From Aulosira sp. FACHB-615 (lineage in GTDB: Bacteria; Cyanobacteriota; Cyanobacteriia; Cyanobacteriales; Nostocaceae), in contig NZ_JACJSE010000028.1 of assembly GCF_014698045.1 (NCBI RefSeq), forward strand, positions 16,952-80,951: a DNA stretch of 64,000 nt, read 5' to 3'. The notes beneath the pieces were generated by a model. The model saw nothing but the letters and a program-made list of their open reading frames with translations. It ran no database searches and had not been told where the DNA came from. Position 1 is the first letter of the stretch. Each line of letters begins with the position of its first letter. Positions 35,801 through 47,800 of this stretch are shown here, piece by piece. The position numbers and the translations under genes were made by a program.

Positions 35801-38800
35801 AAATCTGTCTGTTTACTGACTCTTCCTAAATTATCATAGGTATATTCTGTGCGAGTACCAAAAATATCAACATCGGCTTTTATGCGACCTGCTGCGGTGT
35901 ATTCTATCTTTTCTATTGGGTTGTCATTTGAATTTTCAGGAGTCAGATCAGGTAAAATCGTCTCTGCTAATCTACCTAATTGGTCATAAACATAGCGCGT
36001 TTTCAATCCTGTAGCTGATGTTTGAGAAATAACCATTCCCACCGCATCATATTCTGTCAAAACTACAGGGTTATCATCTGGGTTATTCGGCGTATTATCA
36101 GGCAGAATAACTTTAACTTGCTGACCTTTTTCATCATAAAAATATTGAGTCCGATTACCCTTAATATCTGTCGTAGCAATGATATTGCCTTTAGCATCAT
36201 ATTCGGTTGTCGTAACATTTCCTTGAGGATCTGTTATCGAAGTAGTACGTCCTTCGTTGTCATAGGTATAGCTAGTATTTAATGTCTGGTTCTCTTTGGG
36301 GAAAACCATTGACATAGTTTTCACTTTGCCATTGAGATCGTAAGTAGCAATAGCTTGGTTGCCACGACTATCTGTAAAAGAGGTGGCATTCCCAAAGGCA
36401 TCATAAGTATATGTTGAAATTTCACCGTCGGCTGCTGTTTGTTTGATTAATCTCCCAAAATTGTCATAGCTAAAGGTTACAGTTTGTCCGTCTGTATTTG
36501 TTCTGGACAGCAAATTACCGTTTCCGTCGTAAGTTGATGAGACGGTTAACCCTCTAGGGGAAATGATATTAAGAGTTTCGCCATACTTGTTGTAGGTAAT
36601 ACGAGTGACGTTACCATCTTGATCAGCGATACTTGAAATATTTCCTTTGTTGTCATAAGTATAAGTTGTAGACACACCATCAGGGTCTACTTTTGTCAGC
36701 AAATTATTTTCATCGTCATAAGTACGTGTTGTAATACCACCAAGCGCATCTATTTCTTGCAAGACATTTCCGCGTTGATCGTAGATGTAAGTAGTAGAAT
36801 AACCGCGTGTATCTTTGATAACTTGCTTGGAATTGTTGGGGTCATAAGACATCTCAACCTTCTGACCGTTAACATCGACTATTTCCTTTAGCCGCCCAGT
36901 TGCTTCGTCATAATTCGCTTTTGCACCAGTTCGGTTGAGCGGGTCAATGATTTTGTCAAGATAATGCGATCGCTCTTGGTTGTACTCCATCCGGGTCGTG
37001 TTATTTTCACGGTCGGTAACACTAATCAAATCGCCCTTCGCATCATAGGTATACCGAATCAACTCACCCATCGGGTCTTTGACGCTGGCAATCCGCCCCT
37101 GAGCATCCCTCTCGAAAGTGACTTGCTTCCCGGCAGAACTGTATATTCCGTCATCCGTATAAGTTAGCTTATTCCCGTTGGTATCAGTAACGGTAAGCAA
37201 GTCACCTGTAGCCGCGTCGATTTCGTAAACTATGCCTTCTTTAGTAGTGAGGACGTACACATTACCGAAATTGACATCAGCAGGGTTATAGTTGATACCA
37301 CCATTCAAGCCAACATACTCATCAGTCCCATCCTTCCGCAGAATCCGCGCACTTTTCACGGTCAACGTACTCGTTACGCCTTTATCACCAACAAATCCTG
37401 GTTTATAAACAGTCGCGCTCTCCCCGCCAATGGAACTAGCTAATCCGAATATGGGATCAACGGTGGGTTTGAAAGTGAAGGCTTCTCTTTTTCCTCCTGG
37501 CAATGTTATGTATACTCTAGTACCATCCTTAAACGCCGACTGGTAGCCCAGCAGTTGCTCCTCCTCACTCGGCGGACGCAGCGAAGTCCGCAGATCAGTG
37601 TCGCGGAACTCCATCCGCCACCCGTACCCGAAGTCATCAGTGATACCGGAGGTGAGGGTGTCATACGTGCGGGTCAACGTAATTGGGATTCCCGTTACAG
37701 GAACCGTCAAATCAGTAAACGACAGTCGGAAATTCCCAAGTTTCAACTCGCCAGCAACATCCACCACCTGTTCGGAGTACGAAATATTACCACCGTTGTC
37801 AGCCACTTCCAGCCTGAGAATATAGCTGTCATTCTGCAATAGCGAGGGGTCAAACTTACCGAGAACACCGTTAGCGATCGCATTCGGGTTATCGACAAAA
37901 GCAATTTCACGGAATTCCCCACCAGCAACAGGCGCAACTAGTAGGCGGTAATAATCTAACTGCCCATCATCAGATATACTACCCCTAATATCAATCGGCG
38001 CAGTTACCAAGCTGCCAGCGATCGCACCAAGATTCAGGCTAACTTCAGGTGCATTCACGTCACTAGTATCAATTACTGCCACGTCGAAAGTCGCTTGTCC
38101 GATATTTCCAGCCGTATCTGTTGCGATCGCTTGAGCAAAGATTGTCCCAGGTTCAGTAGTGGTGTACCTCGCCATACCATTCGCATCAAGCACAACCGCA
38201 TTCCCGTTGACCAGTAGTTGCAGTCCAGCCACTTTTATGTTGTCCGTCGCCCTTGCCTGGAATATTACTGTCTCCCCTAAATCAACGGTGTCATAATTAG
38301 CAATCAGCCTGACCTGTGGTGCTACAGTATCAGCCGCCACCACAAGGTCATACTGCTGCGGAGTAGAGGTAATGCCATCGCTGACTGATAGCACAATGCG
38401 GTGTGTGCCAACATTACTAACAGTCGGATTCCAGCGCAATCTGCCCAGTGTATCAAGCGTGATGCCCTTGTTTAGTGATGCTTGGTCAAGGGTATAGGTT
38501 AAGCGATCGCCATCCACATCCGCCGCAATGATGTCATAAGCATAAGCACTACCAGGGGTAGCAGTTAGCACAGGATTTGAGCGAATCACAGGCGCATTGT
38601 TAGCTCGTGCAGTCAAGTTGAACCCTTGTGCCGCACCCAATCCACCTGCATCAACTGCCCCAACGACAATTCGGTAATTACCAGCAACAGGATTCTGCCA
38701 AGTCAACAACCCAGTATTCGCATCGATGGTAATACCAGTTACCCCAGCAGGAACGGAAAGCAACTGATAAGTCAAGCGATCGCCTGCATCTGGGTCAGTT

Positions 38801-41800
38801 GCAACGACTTGGTAGTTGTAAGCACTTCCAGTATTAGCGATGTAAACAGGAGTGGAAGTAATGCTAGGAGCGTGGTTGATTGCATTCGTACCCACTTCAA
38901 TCGTGTAAATCTGGCTAGTGACCGCACCTTGCCCATCAGTCACCAGCACTTCCACTTCCTGTTGACCAACTTGAGTAGCCTGGGGTGTCCACCGAATCGT
39001 GCCGTTGCTGTCGATGGTCATCCCGGCGGGAGCGCGACCTAAGCTGAAAGTGAGTGCATCATTTTCTGGGTCGTTAGCAACGACATTATAAGTGTATTGC
39101 TGATTCAGTGCGGCTTTGGTAACGGGATTTGAGACGATCGCTGGTGGAGCGTTAATTCCTGTTACAGTCAGTGTGAATTCTTGGCCAACGTACAAGCCAT
39201 AGGCATCGGTGAGCCTTACTGCTACAGTATGTTCGCCAATTTGAGTGCTAGTTGGATTCCAGCGTAATGCGCCAGTTTGAGAATCAATGACCATTCCGAC
39301 TGGTGCATTATCCAAACTCCAGAACAACAAATCGCCATCTGGGTCGCTGCCTGCAAGGTTGTACTCATAAGCCCGATCTAGGTTGGTAATTAGGTTAGGA
39401 GCAGAAGTAATGATGGGTGCATTATTAACGTAAGAAGCAGCACTGACTACATTAATATCAAAAGATTGAGTAGCAATTCCACCGCGACCATCGCTGACGT
39501 TCAGCGTGACGTGTTGAGAACCAAGTTGAGAAGCTTGAGGTTGCCAGAAAATTCTCCCACTGCTGTCGATGGTCATGCCGGCTGGGGCATTCTCCAGACT
39601 CATTGATAGTGGGTCGCCGTTCGGGTCAGCAACTTGGACTGCATAGAAATAACTCTGTCCTAATGCAATCTCAGTACGTGGACTAGAGCTAATAGCTGGG
39701 TTTTGGTTGAGTGGAGCATTTTGGGCTTCCAAAACCTGGATGTCGAAAAATTGAGTAGTTTTACCACCCCGACCATCGTTAATTGTAATTGCAAACGATT
39801 GTTGACCGATTTGACTATCAGTAGGAGTCCAGGTTAAAAGACCAGTCTGCGGATTGATGTGAGCATTACTAGGCGCAGCAGTCAAACTGTAAGTGATAGT
39901 GTCACCATCTGGGTCTTGAGTACGAGGCTGATAAGAGTATGTTTGCCCAACAGCAATCGGCTCTGTTGGCAGACCATAACCCGGCCCAGATAAAAATACT
40001 GGTAAGGAATTAAAAGGATCTACTTTAATTTGGAATGATTGTAGAGTTTGTTCACCGCGCCCATCAGCCACAGACAAAATGACATCATGCAATCCTAAGT
40101 CATTAGCCGTAGGAACCCAAGAAATTAATCCTGTTGTCGGATCAATTACCATACCATCAGGCCCAACCTTGAGACTGTAAGAAACTGGGTCTCCGTCTGG
40201 GTCACTAGCTATGGGTTTATAACGGAACTTCTGCCCTGCCATTGCGGTTGTTGTCGGCTGGCTGAGGAAAGTAGGTGGTGAGTTAATTGCCGACCCAATA
40301 ACATTGACAAAATCAATTTGTTTAATTACTTGATTATTAGCAACAGTAACCTGATAATTTCCAGTGGTCGGTGTAGTTAAAGACCAAGTGGGTTGGAGTT
40401 CTTGTACTACAGTATAGTTACCAGCCGCAACATTAAATGAGTAATTACCTTGATTATCGGTGCGTGTAAATACTTCATCCCCATCGCGTTGACCATTATT
40501 ATTACTATCAAGGTATACAGGAACATTGGCTAATCCTTTACCTTGAGAAATGGTGCGAATTTCAATGTCATCTAGTCCCCAGCTTTCATTATCAAAAGAT
40601 AAGAAGGGATTGTCTCCTGAAAAATCTAGGATTAAATTATCGCCTGAATGTTCAAAGGTAAAAGTTAAATCATAAACAGTATCTCCATAGAAGCTGTAAC
40701 CCAAAGTATTCACTTCAGAAGCACCTGTACGGGGTGCATTATTGGCAGTAGAGGGAATATCAGGATGAGTATCTGGATAATTATTAGGATAAGCTTGTCC
40801 TGCATGTTGCCCAAAAGTATTTTCATACCAATAAAAATCTACATTCAAGAAATTGGTATGCAGTAGAGTAGGGCCATCTCGTACTATTAAATCCCAGGTA
40901 TGTGGTACATCACCCAACCAATTCGCATTCCCATCCCAAGATTCAATGACAAACAACTTAAATGACAACGTGATTTTGTCGTGTTCGGGTAAGTCATTAA
41001 GTGTTAGGCTAGTCTTCCCTCCTCCTTGCCCATCTCTGGCATATCGCCCTAAAAAGCTGCGTTCCCCTACTGGAGTGATTTCTGTTTTCGGGTTTGACCA
41101 TTCAGACAATGATTTTGTTGGGTCTTCAAAATCTTCAAAGTAAATCAGTTGTTCTTTTGGCCCACCATTATCTACATAAACTCTGCCACTAATTACTCCT
41201 GGTACAACATCAGAAGTATTTAAAGTGAAACTTTGAACATCTACCCCACCTCGGCTATCTTGCACCTGCACTGTCACATCCTGTTGACCTACTACGGGAG
41301 TAGTCCAACTAATTATGCCAGTACGGGCATCAATGGTCATTCCTTCTGGAGCTTGCACGAGTGAGTAAGTTAAGACATCATTATCTGCATCCAGCGCATC
41401 AACATCATAAGTGTAAGTTTTAGAGATATAAGCTGAAGTTGTTGCCTCTGAAATGATAGTTGGTGCATAGTTTCCAGCTTGTGCTTGCGTCCGTACCTGA
41501 AAAGCTTGCTCGGCAACTCCACCCCGACCATCGGTAACTGCAAACACTACATTGTATGTACCTAGTTGTGTGCCTGTGGGAGTCCAATTAACTACTCCTG
41601 TATTGGGGTCTATCGTCATCCCTTGTGGCCCATTGACCAGTGAAAAAGTTAAACTATCACGATCAGCATCCTGAGCAACTAATTGATAAGTATAAGGAGT
41701 ATTAATTTTGGCATCAACTATTGGTGTAGAAGTGAAAACTGGTGGTCGGTTCGGTGGTGCATCAATTACAGATAAAGTATATTGCTGCTGCGTCACACCA

Positions 41801-44800
41801 CCACGATTGTCATCTACTTCCACAACAACGACTTGATTACCAATAGTTGTCGTTTCCCAATTAATTAAACCAGTAGTAGCATCAATCGTCATCCCATCAG
41901 GGGAAACCAACAGTTTGTAGGTCAATGAATCGCCATTAGGGTCAGTAGCATTGACATCATAGTGGTAATATTGACCACCGATAATTTCTAAATTGGGATT
42001 AGTTGTAATCGTTGGCGCGGCGTTAACTTCTGCCAGTACGGCCAAATCATAAGTAAACTGTATTCCTTGAGGATTGTAGAAAATCAAGGAGCGATTGCTT
42101 GTTACCTCGTCTCGGTCAAGCTTTCTATCGCCTACAAGGTTGCTGAAATTATAGTAGGGGATGCCATCTGGCGTAAAACCATCAGGTTGACGCACAAAAA
42201 CACTAGGATCACTAATATTTTTGACAGCAACAATTAAAGGAGCATCAACACTGTAAGAACCAACATTGTGGAGGGCGATATCTGCATACAATAATCGAGT
42301 ATCGGCATTCAACGTTGTGCGATGATATTCGATGGCAATACTGGAAGAAACATCAGCCAATAAGTTAAAGTTAGGTGCGCTTCCACTTTGAGAAGTAGTC
42401 TGAGTACTAAAACTAGAACCATTAGGCGATTGAGTCCCAACAGGTGCATCTAAGAGGGCAAAATCCGTAATCTTAACATTAGTGGTAGTATCTCGATCAT
42501 TATTTACCAAACGGAAGATTAACTTCGCGTTTGTATTAGGAGTGATACCCACCAGATTCAATCTCACAGTGCGGTCTGCGGAATTGTAACTAGCACCTGC
42601 TCCTAAAGCAATTGGTTCACCCTCAGTCCAGTTGAAGAAAGCATCTCGACCACCGACAATTGTATGTACTAAAGAATTGCCATTAACATCAACTAACGCA
42701 ACTTCAAAAGCATCATTAATTGCATTTGCATCACTAATATCAAACTGCGGGTCTATCTTAAAGCTGAGGATAGAAGGAGTGTTAGGAACTGTGAAAGGTA
42801 AAGTACGAGTAGTGGCAAAATTTGCCCCTTCTATAAGATTAACTTGAGGCGATAATTCATAAGTTTGAGTTGCTGTTAATCCACCTATATCTTGAACACT
42901 TAAAGTAATATTATATTTTCCATTCAGGAATTCATTGGAAGTCCCTGTCAAGGTGGCAGTGCCATTGCCATTGTCTCTCAGTGTTAACCAGCTAGGCAAA
43001 TTGGTAGCAGTAATAATACGTTGATCAGCAATATCTGGGTCAGTTGTGGTGATATTGTAGGTGTAGGGATTGTTAACATCAACAACTAAAGTAGGTTGAC
43101 TGCTAAAGCTAGGCTTTTCATTAATATTGGTAACGCTAATACTAAAAACTTCTGTTTTACTTAAGCCATTGGTATCAGTACTGCGGACAGTGATTGAGTG
43201 TTGGTTGTTGCTTTCAAAATCTAGCAGTGTACCATCAGCAACTTGCAAAGAATTACCGACAATCTGAAAACGACCAAGAGCATCATCAACTAAGGTGTAA
43301 GTGTAGCTATCTTGGGTATCTGAATCAATACTGCTAAGTTGACCAATTACTGTCCCGGTAGCACTATTTTCTGCCACCATGTTACCTACTAAGTTAATGG
43401 CAGTGGGTGGGCTAAAACGGTAAATGGTAGTGTTGAATGTGTTTTCATTTCCAGCAATATCAATAGCTTTGACTGTGAAAGAATTGTTTCCTGGTACTAA
43501 CTGAACATTGCTAAAGATAAATTTGCCAGTACTGTCAGAGATCACTACTGTACCAGTTTGTTCTAAAGTTACAGTGGCATTTGCCTCTGTTTGACCCACC
43601 AAATTGACAATGCCTTGAGAAGTTTGCTGATCTCCAATTACACCAGAATCAGATGTAGCATCTAGATTGAAAGTGGGTGTTATAACACTTGTATCGAGGG
43701 TAAAGCTGAGGTCAAAGACATTAGATTGGTTGCCAAATTCGTCTACTGCTTGTAAATGTAATGTATGAAGTCCCTCGCTTAAAGTCCCACCGTAAATACT
43801 CTCTAATTGTTGGCGGTTAAGAGTAAAGCTACCATCCGGTTGGCGCAAAGTCGTAATGTTGATAAAGTTGGCAATTGGAGTATTATCAAAACCGGCTTTG
43901 AATTGGGCTACACGACTAGTATCAACAACATTCCCTCTAATTGTCGGGTCAAAGGTAATGAAGTCATTATTAGTCGTTCCTCCTGGGGCAGTATCATTGG
44001 CCAAAGAGGCGGTAATGACTGGGGCTGTTTCATCTAATTGAACAGTGACGTTATATTGTGTTGTCAGACGATTACCCGCAGCATCAAGGGCAGTGATGGT
44101 CAAAATGTGAATTCCATTCCCCAACCCTGTCAAATCTAATTCCTGCTCAAAAGCCCCCGACACATTATGCGAGATCGCAATTTCTGCGCCATTATTAAAG
44201 CGATAGCTTAAGGAAGTGATGTTACTACCCGTACCATCGATACTACCAGCAAGTTTATCTCCAGAACGCAGAGGAGCTTGATTTACGGGTTTAGTCAGTG
44301 TTAATTGCGGTAAGGCAGTATCAATATTAATAGCAAGTGAAGATACAGAAGAATTGGTATTGCCAGCGATGTCAGTCACACTAGCACTCAAATTATGAAT
44401 ACCATCGGTCAAATCAGAAGTAACGATTTGCCAACTACCATCGGTATTAGCAGTAGTTTGACCAATCTGCTGTCCATCACTGAATAACTGTACAAAAGCT
44501 CCAGCTTCCGCAGTCCCTGTGATAGTGGGAGTAGCATCATTCGTGAGGAGATCGCTATTACTAATTCCAGAATCACTAGTTTTTGATAATTCTAGAGTTG
44601 GTGCCGGTGTGGTTGTATCTAGAGTAAAAGCAATAGCAAATAGTCCAGAAACATTCCCGGATGAATCTACAGCTTGTAGAGTTAGTACGTGCTGCCCATC
44701 CGGTAAGGTACCACCATAGATTTGCTCTAGTTGAGTGCGGTTAAAACTAAAACTACCATCTGCTTGTCGCTGTGGTAGGACATTGATAAAGTTTGCAACA

Positions 44801-47800
44801 ATCGTATTTTCAAAACCAGCACGGAAGCTGACAACAGAGTTCGCATCGTTGACAGTACCAGTAATGCTGGGGTCAAAGGTTATCCTATCGCTATTAGTCG
44901 TATTACCAAGGGCAGTGTCCCGTTGCAAAGTAGCTGTAATTATGGGTGCTTGATTGTCCACCGCAACAGTGACATTATATTGAATCGTCTTAGTATTACC
45001 TGCAAGGTCAGTTGTAACAAGTGTCAAGGTATGTTGACCGTTGGCAATACCTGTTAAATCAAATGCTTGATCAAATGCACCATTGGAACTCAAAGGAACT
45101 GCAATCTCTGGCAATTGGTCAAATCGATAGCTCAGGGCAACTACAGCACTGCCTGTACCATCTACTGTGCCAGTTAATCGAGATGTCTGTTGCAATGATT
45201 GAGTATCAACAGGAGTAAAGAGCGTTAGTTGGGGTAATGCTGTATCGATGGTGAAGTTAATCGGTGTACTGTTAGTGCTGACATTACCTGCAATATCAGA
45301 AGCTATGGCAGTTATATTATAAATACCATCAGCTAAATTATTAGTCGTAAACTGCCAATTTCCATTACCATCTGTGGTCGTTTGTCCCAACAATTGTCCG
45401 TTGTGAAATAGCTGAACTGTGGAGAATGCCTCAGCATTGCCAGAAATTGTAGGTGTACTGTCTTGCGTTACGCGATCGCTATTACTAATACCACTATCAC
45501 TAGCAACCACTAAATTTAAGTTACTGGGTGGAGCTATTGTTGTATCCACCGTAATTGTTAGTTGACTAGAAACAGCACTCTTATTTCCGGCAACATCTTC
45601 GGCGGTAGCCGTAAAGATATGCTGTCCATCCGTTAGGGTTTGAGTTTGTAATTCCCAAGTACCATTAGAGGTGGCAGTAGTTTGTCCAATTTGTTGTCCT
45701 TCTTTATATAAACGGACTATTGAACCAGATGCCGCATTACCTTGGAGTGTAGGAGTAGAATTTTTAGTAATCTTGTCGCTGTTACTAATCCCCGTGTCGC
45801 TATTCGTAGCTAACTTGAGAGTTGGGGCATTGGGCGCAATTGTGTCAACAACAATTTGTAGTGGTGTTGAGGACGAACTAACATTGCCTGCAATATCTTC
45901 GGCGGTGGCGGTAAGATTATAAATGCCATCAGTTAGAGTACTGGTAACAATTTGCCAAACACCGTTACTATTGGCAACACCAGCACCAATCACTTGACCA
46001 TTATTGCTGAGTTTTACAACTGCACCTGCTTCGGCGTTACCAGTAATTGTTGGTTGATTTTTATTTGTAATATTATCTGTATTGCTATTTCCCGTATCAT
46101 TGTTAGCTGTCAAATCAAGATTGTTGGGAGTAAGCGTTTTTGTATCGAGATAAAAAGTTAAATTATAAATATTAGATAAATTGCCGTAAAAATCTATTGC
46201 TTGTAGATGCAGTGTATGAATACCATCCGGCAGAGTTGTACCATAGATAGATTCTAGTTGTGTGCGGTTTATGGTAAAACTACCGTCGGCATTATATTGA
46301 GGTTGAAAAGTTTTATAGTTAGCAGATGGGGTACTATTAAACCCTGCACGTAATTCTAGAATTGGACTATTATCGCTGACCCTGGCTACAATTGCCGGGT
46401 CAGAGGTAATTTTATCTGTATTTGTTGTATTTCCTGGTGCTGTATCGCGTAACAAAGATGCGGTTACTACAGGAGCAATGGCATCAGGTTGGATAACTGT
46501 AGCTCCACCATTAAAAATAATGTTACCTTTGGCCCCAATTGTGCCGTATAGTATCGAATTACCATTGTAAGTAAAGTTTTTGACACTTAAGAAGGAACCA
46601 CGAGTGTTAGAAGCTCCATTATAGATAATATCCCCCTGTGAAATGACTCTCAAGTTATCAGTGGGATTGATACTGCTGGTAGCGCCATTGAAAATAATAC
46701 TACCGTTAGTATTAGCATTTGCCAGTAAGGTTGTACCTATAAATTTGGCTCCACCGTTCATGTTAATCAAACCAGAAGCAAATACCGCTAATTCTTTTGC
46801 TTGGACATTCGATAGATTAATATTACCGTTATTAGTAATTAGAGCTACATTATTAAAATTGTGATTGTTACCGTTGAAATTAATATCTCCTTGCTCAACA
46901 ATAATTACGTAATTATTTAAAGTGATATTGCTGGGAATATTTAAGCCACCACCTGTGACTCTAACCACTGTCGGAGTGCTGGCTGTTCCAGGTTGAGGAA
47001 ACTTCTGCGACCAGTCATTTGCATTGTTGAGAGGATTTTGACTGGCGTTAAAGGTGACAGTTGGTGTTCCAGAAGGTATGCGACGTGCTAGTTCGAGTTG
47101 TTTGATGTCTGCATAAAGGGGAACATTAACTGAAAGCTTGTCTACTAGCTGTGGTGGTACTAAGTTTGCATATTTATTATTGGGGGCATTCGCTACTGTG
47201 TAACCAGTGGAAACAGCGACAGCTTTATCTACTAAAATTAATTTGCCTGAAGCATCTTTGAGTGGATTGCCTGCGGCATCTCTTTGTACAGGTAATATGG
47301 AGTTACCATTGATAGTAAATCCTTTAGCCGCATAAATTAAAGCATCATCTGTTGGGTCTGTGGGTACACCATCAAGGTCACTGTTTCCATTAATGGTAAT
47401 GGTTCCTTCACTTCTAATCGCAAAGTTGGGAATACTATTAGAAGCTGTGTAAGAAGTGGTTGTTGTTTGATAATTAGGTTCTCCAGTCAGAGAATCAATA
47501 TTTTGATTATTTTGTTGGCTACTTGCAACAGATGTTTGTGGTTGGATGAAGGATTGCTCTGAGCCAAATATATTACTAACTGATGGATTGTAGCTAATAG
47601 CCAGATTTTGTTCGGAAAAATCTTGGCTACTTCCTGATGTTTGAGATTTATTATCCTTATTGGCTAATAAATTTACTGGATCAAAACTAATAGATTTTTT
47701 CAGAGATTTCTGTAGTTCTATCAGGGGAGAATTATCTTCTAATGAGGCACTTTCCAGTAATGAAGGTGGCATTAACCCATCATTAATACCTGGATTATTT

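Noticed and set aside
33000..47200. Many plus-strand open frames of 60-140 codons inside the giant gene
   Set aside because: They mirror the repeated Ig/He_PIG and YD units of the minus-strand protein, have no ribosome-binding sites and read as unnatural protein.
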